Of a stretch of 64,000 bases of DNA, positions 1 through 8,686 are shown piece after piece. Every line of letters starts with the position of its first letter. Within the stretch, counting starts at the first letter, position 1. The notes below the pieces were generated by a model. It had not been told where the DNA came from. It saw only the letters and a program-made list of their open reading frames with translations, and did not search any database. Both the position numbers and the translations under genes were made by a program. This DNA is from JASHUC01 sp035606175 (GTDB taxonomy: Bacteria; Pseudomonadota; Gammaproteobacteria; Steroidobacterales; Steroidobacteraceae). The stretch spans positions 1 to 64,000 of the forward strand of contig DATNFW010000032.1 in the NCBI GenBank assembly GCA_035606175.1. The letters are read 5' to 3'.

Positions 1-71
1 TGCGCGAGCCTGGGCAGCGGTGCCAGCCGCCGGTCGCGCGATATCGGCAATTCGAAGTGCGGACGCACCAT
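1..71 (-). CDS. Possible 5' end of a gene running off the left edge
   Basis: An ATG at base 71 on the minus strand opens a frame that stays open to the window edge and gives 23 residues beginning MVRPHFELPISRDRR. An AAGGAAG Shine-Dalgarno-like stretch lies about 9 bases upstream, and third codon positions are mostly G or C as in neighbouring genes. The fragment is too short to assign a family. Bases 72-287, between this start and the stop of the next minus-strand gene, show nothing I can name apart from a short GGGGA/TCCCC dyad without a T tract. Confidence 0.3.
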   Translation of the reverse strand, partial: MVRPHFELPISRDRRLAPLPRLA

Positions 72-287
72 CCAGACGCGCTTCCTTAGGCCGCGACGCG
101 GAGCGAATCTCACGCTCGTCTTGTGCGGGGCGATGCCGCGCGGCAGGCGGCGCGCTGCCGTCCCGTTCAGCACAGCACGTTTGATAGCCCATCAGGAGGT
201 AGGGAAGCGTCGAAGCCACGGGGAACTGGTGGGGATGTCCCCAGGGGCCTGCCCACAATGGTTGCTCGAACGTGGAAGGCTCGGAGG

Positions 288-1244
288 TTAATCGATGTGA
301 GACTTGCCGCCGGATTGCAGGATCACTCGGATGGACCCGTCCGGTGCGATCGGATTGCGATTATTCTCCAGGCACACGTAGGGCATGAGCGTGAAATCGG
401 GCGGGGCGCGCTTGTACGTCTTCGTGACCGTCCAGGGCCTGGTGAATGCGACGGGGTCCACGAGCGTGATTTCATCGCGCAAGGTGTCGTCATCGGCGAG
501 CCAAATTCTCTCATAAGCGATCGCCTTGTCGCTCTTCGGCAATCCGGAAGCCTCCAGGTTCGTCTCCTGGCGCAGGCCGAAAGTCGTCGCCAGAAGGAAG
601 TTCCCCTCCCAGTGTCCGGCCGATTCGCCGTTGTAGGTCGGATCCGGATTGGTGGAGAGCGGCCGTCCGTCGGTGAAGATGCGTCTGACCTGCTCGTCCC
701 ACTCCGCGTAGATCATGATCCGATCCGTCCCCATCGTGATCTCCATCGGATAGGTCATCGTCATGATCCGCGGCATGCCGGGCGGCAGACATGCGGCGGT
801 GGGATCTCCGGTCGGCCTGCCGCGTTCGGCATCGGCCAAGTGCCGCTCGAAGAGCTTGGCGTAGGCTGGAGTGAGCGGCGGATGCTGCCCGCGGCCCGGC
901 GGGATTCCGGGTGTCCAGCCGATGCCACCCTGATTGATCCAGATGCCGGTCAAGTCGCGCCGGCTTTTCGGCCGGTAGGCACGGGTGCCCCATTGCGGGT
1001 CGACGGGTTGGGTCTTGGCCGCACCGTCAAACGTCGAGGGCAGCTTCGAGGTATCCCGATAGGGAGCTTGAACTCCGCGCGACAGATCGAGATCGACCGG
1101 CCTGCCGATCAGATCCACCGCGGGTTCCGCGGCCGCTTTGGCGGCGCTCGTCCGCGCATCTCGCGCGCTGACCAGGGCGGAAGCGAGGAGCACCGGTATC
1201 GAGATGCCGACGCTGAGCCCGATAAGTCGTTTACTCGTCCACAT
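288..1244 (-). CDS. Exported protein of unknown function, 'DLTGIW' family
   Basis: The 318-residue product starts at an ATG preceded by a GAGGGGAGAG ribosome binding site. The open frame extends about 33 codons further upstream, but that part lacks a signal sequence and a binding site. The first 30 residues (MWTSKRLIGLSVGISIPVLL...) form a signal peptide or membrane anchor. The mature part carries DLTGIW, an MTYPMEI stretch and GHWEGNFLLATT. I associate these with a family of exported proteins of unknown role that is abundant in Acidobacteria and Steroidobacter-like gammaproteobacteria, often beside TonB-dependent receptors. No catalytic motif is recognisable. It is divergent from the ABC permease pair, with about 150 bases between the starts. 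Function is unknown. Confidence 0.8.
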   Translation of the reverse strand: MWTSKRLIGLSVGISIPVLLASALVSARDARTSAAKAAAEPAVDLIGRPVDLDLSRGVQAPYRDTSKLPSTFDGAAKTQPVDPQWGTRAYRPKSRRDLTGIWINQGGIGWTPGIPPGRGQHPPLTPAYAKLFERHLADAERGRPTGDPTAACLPPGMPRIMTMTYPMEITMGTDRIMIYAEWDEQVRRIFTDGRPLSTNPDPTYNGESAGHWEGNFLLATTFGLRQETNLEASGLPKSDKAIAYERIWLADDDTLRDEITLVDPVAFTRPWTVTKTYKRAPPDFTLMPYVCLENNRNPIAPDGSIRVILQSGGKSHID

Positions 1245-1397
1245 GGAAGCTCTCCCCTCACCCGATCGCGCACGATATATAAGCGCCGATTCGTGCCGTC
1301 GGCAAGACGACGCTGAGCTGGATCCGGGACTTCGTTGGAGCAAGAATGCGATGCGTCCCGCGTTCCCGGCGCGTGGCTGACGTCAAAGGCAGACCCG

Positions 1398-2555
1398 GTG
1401 AAATACCTGGGATTCATCCTGGCAAACATCGTCCGCGACAAAACGCGGCTCCTGTTCCTGGCGGCGTCCATCGTCAGCGCGTTCATGCTGTTCGGCGCAC
1501 TCTCCGCGGTCGGGGTGTTCTTCCGCGGCGGGTACCGCTTCTCCGACAACGTACGCATCTTCATCTACCCGAAATACACCAACACGCTCCCGATGAGCTA
1601 TGTGGAGCAAATCCGGCGCATTCCCGGTTTGCGACACCGTCAGGTGGATTTCACGATTTCGCGCGGCGCGTACTACCAGGACCGAAAGAACCCGCTCGGC
1701 CCACTCGCCATGAACGAGGACTTTCCCCAGGCGCCCGATACGACGGGCCGCTTCATCTGGGATCTCGAACAGGTGCGCGCGTATCGCGCGGACCTCCAGG
1801 GCGCGCTCGTGAATGAGTTCATGGCGCGGAAGTACGGCTGGAAACTCGGTGACGTCGTGCCGATTACCATCCCGAGCATCACCAAGCTCGATGGCACGCA
1901 TGTGTTCAACTTTACGATTCGCGGCATCTGGCACTACCGGGACCCAGCGGAAGGGCATTACCAATTCTATTGTCACTACACGTACGTGGATCAGAGTCGG
2001 GCGACCGACAGGGGTACTATCGACTTCGCCGTTGCGATTCTGAGGAACGGCGTGGACCCGTCCCGGTTTGCTCACTCGGTGGATCGGCTCTTCATGAACT
2101 CGGGCGCCGAAACGTTGTCGGGCACCCAGGACGGGCTGCAGCGCGACTATTTCAGGCGGATCGGCAACGTCAGTCGGATCGCTTATCTGATCCTCGCCGC
2201 TGTTTTCCTGACGATGCTGCTTGCGACCGGCAACAGCCTGACGCAGAGCTTTCGAGAGCGTACCCGTGAGATCGGCACGCTGAAGGCGCTCGGCTTCGGA
2301 CCGCAGCGGATCTGGTGGCTCGTGATGACGGAGGCCAACCTGCTGCTGCTCGTGGGCGGCGGACTCGGCCTGCTGGCGGCGCTTTGGCTCATTCATGCGG
2401 CGCAGAGGCAGATCGGCGGCCTCGAGCTGTCCGGCGCGCAGCTGTTTGCCGGGGTGGCGCTGATGGTGGCGAGCGGGTGCCTGGTCGGCTGGTTTCCGGC
2501 CCGGCGAGCCGCGCGCCTGACGGTCGTCGAGGCCATCAGGACCGACCGGCGATGA
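1398..2555 (+). CDS. ABC transporter permease, FtsX/MacB type (first of pair)
   Basis: The 385-residue product has the MacB/DevC-like permease layout: one N-terminal membrane helix (about residues 15-38), a large extracytoplasmic domain, and three C-terminal helices around residues 265-380. These contain the typical FtsX-domain sequence with 'REIGTLKALGFGPQRI'. I chose a GTG start because the protein then begins VKYLGFILANIVRDKTR, the normal N-terminus of this family, with AAAGG 9 bases upstream; an ATG 63 bases earlier gives an unlikely leader. It overlaps the next gene by ATGA, so the two are translationally coupled. Such permeases need a cytoplasmic ATPase, and none is present nearby. The substrate cannot be inferred. 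Confidence 0.85.
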   Translation: MKYLGFILANIVRDKTRLLFLAASIVSAFMLFGALSAVGVFFRGGYRFSDNVRIFIYPKYTNTLPMSYVEQIRRIPGLRHRQVDFTISRGAYYQDRKNPLGPLAMNEDFPQAPDTTGRFIWDLEQVRAYRADLQGALVNEFMARKYGWKLGDVVPITIPSITKLDGTHVFNFTIRGIWHYRDPAEGHYQFYCHYTYVDQSRATDRGTIDFAVAILRNGVDPSRFAHSVDRLFMNSGAETLSGTQDGLQRDYFRRIGNVSRIAYLILAAVFLTMLLATGNSLTQSFRERTREIGTLKALGFGPQRIWWLVMTEANLLLLVGGGLGLLAALWLIHAAQRQIGGLELSGAQLFAGVALMVASGCLVGWFPARRAARLTVVEAIRTDRR

Positions 2556-3724
2556 TCGGACAGATGTGGACACTTCTGCGGCTGAACCTGCTGACGCTGC
2601 CGCAGCGCTGGGCGAGCGCGGCCATCGATGCGTTCGGCGTCGCGTGCATCGTCGCGGTATTCGTCGGCTTGTTCTCGATCGCCGCGAGCTTCCGGACACT
2701 GCTGATGACGAGCGCGAACGATGGAATTCTCATGGTCCTCAAGACCGGCCAGGACTCCGAGGATCAGAGCGTTTTGGACAGGGACACCGCTGCGAGCGTG
2801 GCGGGCCTCGCGACAACCGTCGACGCGCACGCGCTCGTTTCCCCGGAAAGCTCGCGTCCCATCAGCGTCAAGCGGATCGCTCAGGGTGACTACGTGGATC
2901 TTTCGGTTCGCGGTGTGACTCCTGCGGCGTTCAAGATACGCGGCGGCCTCAAGATCATCGCAGGCAGAGCGATGGTTCCCGGACGATTCGAGTTGCTGGT
3001 GGGTCGCAACAGCCAGCGGCAATTTGCCGGTCTCAACGTCGGCGACTCATTGCTGCTTGCGGATTCGCAGTGGCGGATCGTCGGGGTCTTCGAAGACGGA
3101 GGCGGTGCCATCGAGTCGGAGCTGTGGGCGGATCTGCCCATCCTGCAGGCCGCCTTTCGTCTCGGACCCGACGTGCACAGCGTGCGCGTGAAGCTCTCGA
3201 GCAGTGTCGCCGCGGCGCGTTTTCAGGCGGCGCTCAAGAGCGCTCCCAATCTGGGCGTTTACGCGCTGCCCGAGTCGCAGTACTACGAGCGCCTCGCGCG
3301 CGACCTGCTGGGCACGGTGAGATTCTTCAGCGTGCCTCTGCTCATCATCATGGGCATCGGTGCCGTCTTCGGCGCTCTCAACACGATGTACGGTGCAGTC
3401 GCCGCGCGCGTGCGCGAGATCGGAACGGCGCGAGCCATCGGGTTCGGAGCCTTTCCGGTCGGTGCGGCGGTTGTCGGCGAGTCGATGCTGCTCGCCCTGG
3501 CGGGCAGTGTCTTCGGCGCCGGGATCATCTATCTGACGTTGAACGACCTGCAGGCCAACACGAACTTCCTGGGCGGTACGCAGTTCGCGTTCCAGTTCGT
3601 GGTTCCGGCCCCCCTCATGCTCGAAGCGATGCTCGGAGCGCTGGCGATCGGTCTGCTCGGCGGATTGTGGCCTGCGATCCGGGCAGGGCGCATGCCGGTG
3701 AGCCAGGCGCTCGGGGAGCAGTAG
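2552..3724 (+). CDS. ABC transporter permease, FtsX/MacB type (second of pair)
   Basis: The 390-residue product has the same layout as its upstream partner: an N-terminal helix (residues about 25-45), an extracytoplasmic domain, and three C-terminal helices with 'REIGTARAIGFGAFPVG'. The ATG overlaps the upstream stop codon (ATGA). The two proteins probably form a heterodimeric membrane subunit of a MacB/DevC-type exporter or lipoprotein-handling system. Downstream it ends 7 bases from the convergent glmS stop, so no ATPase or membrane-fusion gene follows. Transport substrate is unknown. Confidence 0.85.
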   Translation: MIGQMWTLLRLNLLTLPQRWASAAIDAFGVACIVAVFVGLFSIAASFRTLLMTSANDGILMVLKTGQDSEDQSVLDRDTAASVAGLATTVDAHALVSPESSRPISVKRIAQGDYVDLSVRGVTPAAFKIRGGLKIIAGRAMVPGRFELLVGRNSQRQFAGLNVGDSLLLADSQWRIVGVFEDGGGAIESELWADLPILQAAFRLGPDVHSVRVKLSSSVAAARFQAALKSAPNLGVYALPESQYYERLARDLLGTVRFFSVPLLIIMGIGAVFGALNTMYGAVAARVREIGTARAIGFGAFPVGAAVVGESMLLALAGSVFGAGIIYLTLNDLQANTNFLGGTQFAFQFVVPAPLMLEAMLGALAIGLLGGLWPAIRAGRMPVSQALGEQ

Positions 3725-3731
3725 CCGGGAG

Positions 3732-5567
3732 TCACTCCACCGTCACGCTCTTCGCGAGGTTCCTCGGCTGATCCACGTCGGTGCCCTTCAAAATCGCGAC
3801 GTGATACGCGAGCAGCTGCAGGGGCACCGTGTACACCGCCGGCGCCTGGAAGTACGTCACGTGTTTCGGCATGTTGATGACGGTCACGCCATCGCCATCC
3901 GTGAGTCCCGCCTCCGGGTCGGCAAACACGATCAGCTCCCCGCCTCGCGCGCGCACCTCCATCAGGTTCGACTTCAGCTTCTCGAGCAGATCGTTGTTCG
4001 GCGCGACGGTGATCACCGGCATCTCCGAATCGACGAGCGCGAGCGGGCCGTGTTTGAGCTCTCCTGCCGGGTACGCTTCGGCATGGATGTAGGAAATCTC
4101 CTTGAGCTTCAGCGCCCCCTCCATCGCGATGGGATGCAGCGCGCCGCGGCCGAGAAAGAGCGCGTGCCGCTTGTCCGCGAAGCGCTCCGCGAGCTTGTGC
4201 ACGACCGGATCGAGCTCGAGCGCACGCTCGAGATGTCCGGGCAGCTCGATGAGCCGGCTCACGAGACCGCGCTCGCGCTCCGCGTCTGCGCCGTGGAATT
4301 TGGCGAGCGCGACGACCAGCATCCCGAGCCCGGCGAGCTGAGTCGTGAATGCCTTGGTCGAGGCCACTCCGATCTCGGGACCCGCGCGCGTGAGCAGCAC
4401 GAGCTCGGACTCGCGAACGAGCGAGCTCTCGGGCACGTTGCAGATGGTGAGCTGGGAGAGATAACCGGCCTGCTTCGCAAGGCGCAGCGCCGCAAGCGTA
4501 TCCGCGGTCTCACCCGACTGTGAAATCGAGACGAACAAAGAGTTCCGCGGAACGAGCGGATTGCGGTAGCGGTACTCGCTCGCGATCTCGATACTGCACG
4601 GCAGCTTGCAGATCTGCTCGATGAAATAGCGTGCAACCGAGCCGGCATGAAAGCTCGTGCCACAGGCGACGATGTGCACGTGCTCGGTGCGCCGGAACAC
4701 CTCGCTCGCCGCCGGACCGAACGCCGCCTCGAGGAGCCTCCCGTTGGCGACGCGCTCCTGCAGCGTGTTCGCGACGGCTCGCGGTTGCTCGTGAATCTCC
4801 TTGAGCATGAAGTGGCGGTATTGTCCCTTCTCCGCCGCATCGGCCGACAGCTCGCTCTCGCGGACCGGGCGCTCGACGGTGTTGCCGTCGCGATCGACGA
4901 CACGAATCGACGAGCGGCGGATCTCGGCGACATCGCCTTCTTCGAGGAACACGAACCGCCGCGTCACGGGCAGCAGCGCCGCGACATCGGAAGCGACGAA
5001 GTTCTCCCCTACGCCGAGCCCTACGACGACCGGACAGCCCTGGCGGGCGAGGATGATGCGGTCCGGATCGCTTTCACTCACCACCGCAAGCGCATAAGCG
5101 CCTTCGAGATCGGCAACGGTGGCGCGCACGGCCTTGAACAGATCGCCGACGCTTTCGAGATGCTTGTGGACTCGATGGGCGATCACCTCGGTGTCCGTCT
5201 CGGAGGTGAACTCGTAGCCGCAGCCCGCGAGCTCTGCCCGCAACTCCTCATGATTCTCGATGATGCCGTTGTGAACGATCGCGAGCCCGTCGCGCGAGAT
5301 GTGCGGGTGCGCATTGCGCTCGCTCGGTACCCCGTGGGTTGCCCAGCGCGTGTGCGCGATGCCGAGCTCGCCATGCGGCGGGTCCCGATCGAGCGTGTGT
5401 TGCAGCGCCTGCACCTTGCCCACCGTGCGCAGCCGCTTCAGGCGCTGACTTCCGTCGATTACCGCAATCCCGGCGGAGTCGTAGCCGCGGTACTCGAGCC
5501 GGCGCAAACCCTCCATCAGAATGGGTACGATGTTGCGCTCTGCGATTGCTCCGACGATTCCACACAT
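3732..5567 (-). CDS. glmS: Glutamine--fructose-6-phosphate aminotransferase (isomerizing)
   Basis: GlmS converts fructose-6-phosphate and glutamine to glucosamine-6-phosphate, the entry step to UDP-GlcNAc for peptidoglycan and lipopolysaccharide. The 611-residue protein begins MCGIVGAIAERN, placing the catalytic Cys of the N-terminal class II glutamine amidotransferase domain right after Met; this fixes the start even though the frame is open for another 36 codons. A GAGGATCG binding site precedes it. Two SIS sugar-isomerase domains follow (about residues 285-425 and 455-600), and the C-terminus DQPRNLAKSVTVE is typical. In many gammaproteobacteria glmS follows glmU directly; here about 4.6 kb of opposite-strand genes separate them. 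Confidence 0.97.
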   Translation of the reverse strand: MCGIVGAIAERNIVPILMEGLRRLEYRGYDSAGIAVIDGSQRLKRLRTVGKVQALQHTLDRDPPHGELGIAHTRWATHGVPSERNAHPHISRDGLAIVHNGIIENHEELRAELAGCGYEFTSETDTEVIAHRVHKHLESVGDLFKAVRATVADLEGAYALAVVSESDPDRIILARQGCPVVVGLGVGENFVASDVAALLPVTRRFVFLEEGDVAEIRRSSIRVVDRDGNTVERPVRESELSADAAEKGQYRHFMLKEIHEQPRAVANTLQERVANGRLLEAAFGPAASEVFRRTEHVHIVACGTSFHAGSVARYFIEQICKLPCSIEIASEYRYRNPLVPRNSLFVSISQSGETADTLAALRLAKQAGYLSQLTICNVPESSLVRESELVLLTRAGPEIGVASTKAFTTQLAGLGMLVVALAKFHGADAERERGLVSRLIELPGHLERALELDPVVHKLAERFADKRHALFLGRGALHPIAMEGALKLKEISYIHAEAYPAGELKHGPLALVDSEMPVITVAPNNDLLEKLKSNLMEVRARGGELIVFADPEAGLTDGDGVTVINMPKHVTYFQAPAVYTVPLQLLAYHVAILKGTDVDQPRNLAKSVTVE

Positions 5568-5674
5568 GCTGTTCGATCCTCGGCGGGTCGTCATACTATC
5601 GTAGCGCGGACTGCGCTGTTGTAGGCTTGGCGCCCGATTCCCGCGCTCGTCCGCCCGGCCCGACCCAGCTGCCA

Positions 5675-6226
5675 ATGAGATACCGCCACCTGATCCTGGA
5701 CCGCGACGGCGTACTCAATTTCGAAGCCCCGCCGCCGGGCTTCGTGGTGCGGCCGGAGGACTTCCGATGGCTGCCGGGCGCACTCGAGGCTCTGGCGCTT
5801 CTGCACCGCGCCGGCATCCGGCTTTCGGTCGCCACGAACCAATCGGGCGTCGGCCGAGGCCTGATGACCCTCGATGAGCTGCAGGCGGTGCACGCGCGCA
5901 TGCGGGCCGAGGCCGAGCTCGCCGGCGGCGCGCTGGATGCCGTGCTGTGCTGTCCTCATGCGCCCGATGCCGGTTGCCCCTGCCGCAAGCCCGAGCCTGG
6001 CCTTATTCGCGAGGCGATCGCCCTGTCGAGCATCTCCGCCGAGGAGTCGCTCGTGATCGGCGACGACGATCGCGACTTGCAAGCAGCGCAGCACGCCGGG
6101 GTCCTCGCGGCACTCGTGCGCACCGGCAAGGGACGCGCAACTGAAGCGCAGCTCACCGACCGCTCGGCCGTGGCGGTGTATGACGACCTGCGCGCACTCG
6201 CGCGCGCGATCGCGGAGAACACATGA
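5675..6226 (+). CDS. gmhB: D-glycero-beta-D-manno-heptose-1,7-bisphosphate 7-phosphatase
   Basis: GmhB removes the C7 phosphate of heptose bisphosphate in ADP-heptose synthesis for the lipopolysaccharide inner core. The 183-residue HAD-family protein shows motif I DRDGVLN (Asp9 and Asp11), a Ser/Thr-type motif II (VATNQSGVGRG), and the Cys/His zinc-loop CCPHAPDAGCPCRKP that separates GmhB from other HAD phosphatases, then GDDDRD. The start was set at the ATG giving MRYRHLILDRDG; the open frame extends far upstream across glmS. It overlaps hldE by ATGA, so two consecutive pathway enzymes are coupled. Confidence 0.93.
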   Translation: MRYRHLILDRDGVLNFEAPPPGFVVRPEDFRWLPGALEALALLHRAGIRLSVATNQSGVGRGLMTLDELQAVHARMRAEAELAGGALDAVLCCPHAPDAGCPCRKPEPGLIREAIALSSISAEESLVIGDDDRDLQAAQHAGVLAALVRTGKGRATEAQLTDRSAVAVYDDLRALARAIAENT

Positions 6227-7713
6227 GCGAATCGGTACACGACACGGCGAGAGCGGGGGCGGGAGCGCTGCTCGACGTCCTCGAGCGGTTCGCCGGGGTG
6301 CATGTGTGGGTGATCGGGGATTTGATGCTCGATGAATACGTCTCGGGCGCCGTCGATCGCATCTCGCCCGAGGCCCCGGTTCCGGTCGTGCGAGTGCGCG
6401 AGACGGAGTTCCGGCTCGGCGGAGCGGCGAACGTTGCACGTCAGGCCGCAGCGCTCGGCGCGCGAGTGAGCCTCGCGGGTGCGGTCGGGCAGGACAGTAC
6501 CGGGGAGCGCTTGCTCGAGTTGTGTGCGTCGGCCGGCATCGACACACGCGCCGTCGTGAAGCTCTCCGACCGTGCCACGACGCGCAAGCTCCGCGTGCTC
6601 GGCCACAGTCAGCAGTTGCTGCGACTCGATTGGGAGGACGCGAGTCCCTGCGCCCCCGCAGAGCTCGAGCGCGCCCTCGGCCAGCTCACAACGGGAGCGA
6701 AGCCCGACGCGATCGTCCTCAGCGATTATGCGAAGGGCGTGCTCAGCCCCGAGACGATCGCCGCCGCACTCGCGCTGCGCGGGAGCGCGCCCGTCGTCGT
6801 CGATCCCAAACATCGGGACTTGAGTCGCTATCGCGGAGCGGCGGCCGTCACGCCCAACCTGCGCGAGCTCGAGCTCGCAGCGGGGGAAGCGCTCGATGCA
6901 GAAGACATCGCGAGCATCGAATCCGCTGCGCGCGGGCTCGCCCGCTCCGCCGGCCTCGAGGCGCTCGTCGTCACGCTCGGGGCGCGGGGAATGCTCGTCG
7001 TGCCGGCGGAGGACGCCTCGATGTGGGTGCCCGCGGAGAGGCGCGAGGTCTATGACGTGACCGGCGCCGGTGATACCGCGATCGCGGTGCTCGCGGTGGC
7101 TCTCGCCACCGGGGCGCCGCTTTCTGCTGCGGCCCAGATCGCAAACAGCGCAGCTGGAGTCGCAGTCGGACAAGTCGGCGCCGTTGCGGTCGAGCCCGGC
7201 CGGATTCGCGATGCGCTTGCCGCCCGGCCGGACGGCAAGGTGCTGCGGCGAGATGAGCTCGCTGCGCGCGCGGCTTCCTGGCGGATGGGCGGGAAGCGAA
7301 TCATATTCACGAACGGCTGCTTCGATCTGCTGCACTCGGGACACCTCGCTCTGCTCGAGCACGCGGCCCGGCTCGGGGATGTGCTCGTGCTCGCGATCAA
7401 CAGCGACGCCTCGGTGCGCCGTCTCAAAGGCCCCGAGCGGCCGCTCGTGCCTCAGGCGGAGCGTGCCGCACTGCTTGCCGCGCTGAGCTTCGTCGATGCG
7501 GTGGCGATTTTTGACGAGGACACGCCGCTCGCAACCCTCGAGGCGGTGCGTCCGCACGTGCTCGTGAAGGGCGGGGACTACCGGCCCGATCAGATCGTCG
7601 GGCGCGAGCTCGTCGAGAGCTACGGCGGCCGGGTTGAAATCGTGCCGCTGGTGCCCGACAAATCGACGTCCGCGCTCGTCGAGCGCATTCGAGGGAAGGA
7701 GCGCACGAGGTGA
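6223..7713 (+). CDS. hldE: Bifunctional heptose 7-phosphate kinase / heptose 1-phosphate adenylyltransferase
   Basis: HldE phosphorylates heptose-7-phosphate at C1 and later adenylylates heptose-1-phosphate; both reactions flank the GmhB step in ADP-heptose synthesis. The 496-residue protein has an N-terminal PfkB/ribokinase domain (about residues 15-330, with 'GGAANVARQAAALG' and the anion-hole motif 'TGAGDTAIAVLA'). A C-terminal cytidylyltransferase-like domain carries FTNGCFDLLHSGH around residues 360-372, where HSGH is the HxGH nucleotide-binding motif. The order and length match the fused E. coli-type enzyme. It is coupled by overlap to gmhB and, at its end, to a pentapeptide-repeat gene. 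Confidence 0.95.
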   Translation: MSESVHDTARAGAGALLDVLERFAGVHVWVIGDLMLDEYVSGAVDRISPEAPVPVVRVRETEFRLGGAANVARQAAALGARVSLAGAVGQDSTGERLLELCASAGIDTRAVVKLSDRATTRKLRVLGHSQQLLRLDWEDASPCAPAELERALGQLTTGAKPDAIVLSDYAKGVLSPETIAAALALRGSAPVVVDPKHRDLSRYRGAAAVTPNLRELELAAGEALDAEDIASIESAARGLARSAGLEALVVTLGARGMLVVPAEDASMWVPAERREVYDVTGAGDTAIAVLAVALATGAPLSAAAQIANSAAGVAVGQVGAVAVEPGRIRDALAARPDGKVLRRDELAARAASWRMGGKRIIFTNGCFDLLHSGHLALLEHAARLGDVLVLAINSDASVRRLKGPERPLVPQAERAALLAALSFVDAVAIFDEDTPLATLEAVRPHVLVKGGDYRPDQIVGRELVESYGGRVEIVPLVPDKSTSALVERIRGKERTR

Positions 7714-8534
7714 TGCGATTCGAGGCGGTGCGGTTTCTCGAGTCCGCGGGCCTCGCCTGCGCGCTGGCGCTCTCGGCGTTGCCGGCGTCCGCCGGCGAGC
7801 ATCCGGGCTATCAAACCCTCACGCGCGAGCAGGTCATTGCCGGGGCAGCTCGCGGCTCGAGCCGCACGCCCGCGAATCTCTCTTCCAAAGACCTCACGGC
7901 GCTCGATCTCTCGCACGTGAATTTCCACGGCGCCAATCTGAGCGCGACGTTCCTCGATCGAGCCGACCTGCGCGGCGCAATCCTCGCGCATTGCAATCTG
8001 ACGGTGACCCTCGCAAGGGGCGCGGACCTCAGGCAGGCGGACCTGCGCGGGGCGGAGATGTTTTCGATGCAGCTCGCGGGCGCCGACCTGCGCGGTGCCG
8101 ACCTGCGCGGCGCCCGCTTCATCGGCGATATGACGCACGCGCGTCTCGACGGAGCCGATTTGAGGCGCCTGCGGGGCGCGGCCGACATGCGCAACCAGTC
8201 GATGGGTCTCATGCATGCGAGCTTCGCCTACAGCAAGCTCGCGGGTGCGGAGCTCGGCGGGGCCGACGTATCGCATGCCGACTTCAGCTTCGCCGATCTT
8301 TCGGGCGCGAAGCTGATCGATGCGAAGCTCGTGCGCGCCGATCTATCGGGTGCCGACCTTTCCCACGCGGATCTCACGAATGCCGACTTGAGCGATGCCA
8401 CCTTGATCGACACGGACTTCACGGATGCGAAGCTGAGCGGAGCCGAATTTCGCGGAGCGACGCTGCGCAACGTGCGCGGGCTCGGCGGCGCGGCCGCACG
8501 CGGTGCCCGGGACGTGCCCGCTGGGGGGCACTAG
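7713..8534 (+). CDS. Exported pentapeptide-repeat protein
   Basis: The 273-residue product has an N-terminal signal peptide (about residues 8-30, ending near LPASAGEH). From roughly residue 60 it consists almost entirely of A(D/N)LxG-type pentapeptides such as ADLRG, ANLSA and ADLSG, which predict a right-handed quadrilateral beta-helix. The ATG at 7713 overlaps the hldE TGA by one base; an in-frame GTG at 7710 is the alternative start. GAAGGAG lies upstream inside hldE. The repeats are interrupted near residues 155-180 (MRNQSMGLMHASFAYS). Pentapeptide proteins range from gyrase mimics to structural or effector proteins; export argues against a gyrase-protecting role. Function is unknown. Confidence 0.85.
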   Translation: MRFEAVRFLESAGLACALALSALPASAGEHPGYQTLTREQVIAGAARGSSRTPANLSSKDLTALDLSHVNFHGANLSATFLDRADLRGAILAHCNLTVTLARGADLRQADLRGAEMFSMQLAGADLRGADLRGARFIGDMTHARLDGADLRRLRGAADMRNQSMGLMHASFAYSKLAGAELGGADVSHADFSFADLSGAKLIDAKLVRADLSGADLSHADLTNADLSDATLIDTDFTDAKLSGAEFRGATLRNVRGLGGAAARGARDVPAGGH

Positions 8535-8597
8535 CGAAAGCGGGATCGCCGCGGCCGTTCGGCTGCGGGCGACGCCGGGGAGCTTTCGCAGAATTTT
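8534..8597 (+). terminator. Strong intrinsic terminator of the gmhB-hldE-pentapeptide unit
   Basis: An outer stem GCGAAAGC (8534-8541) pairs with GCTTTCGC (8582-8589). Inside it, CGCCGCGGCC (8547-8556) pairs with 8561-8571 around a GTTC loop with a single bulge. Four T residues follow at 8594-8597. The outer stem begins at the last base of the TAG stop codon. Confidence 0.7.
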
Positions 8598-8674
8598 CAT
8601 ATACCTCCCCGTGGCGTTCGTGACTTCCCGATCGACGTTCGTGCCTCCGGGCCCGGCAGCGCCGCACCGCGACC

Positions 8675-8680
8675 TATAAT
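8675..8680 (+). promoter_or_regulatory. Perfect -10 box (TATAAT) immediately before the cytochrome start codon
   Basis: TATAAT ends 6 bases before the ATG at 8687, so the expected transcription start (about 7 bases after the box) is the A of the ATG itself. No recognisable -35 hexamer lies 16-18 bases upstream. GAGG sits only 2 bases before the ATG, too close to act as a normal ribosome binding site. This predicts a leaderless mRNA if the annotated ATG is correct. Confidence 0.5.
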
Positions 8681-8686
8681 GAGGCC

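Noticed and set aside
3732..5675. glmS ribozyme/riboswitch
   Set aside because: That element belongs to Firmicutes-type leaders; only about 100 bases precede glmS and none of its conserved structure is seen. Gammaproteobacterial glmS uses small RNAs.
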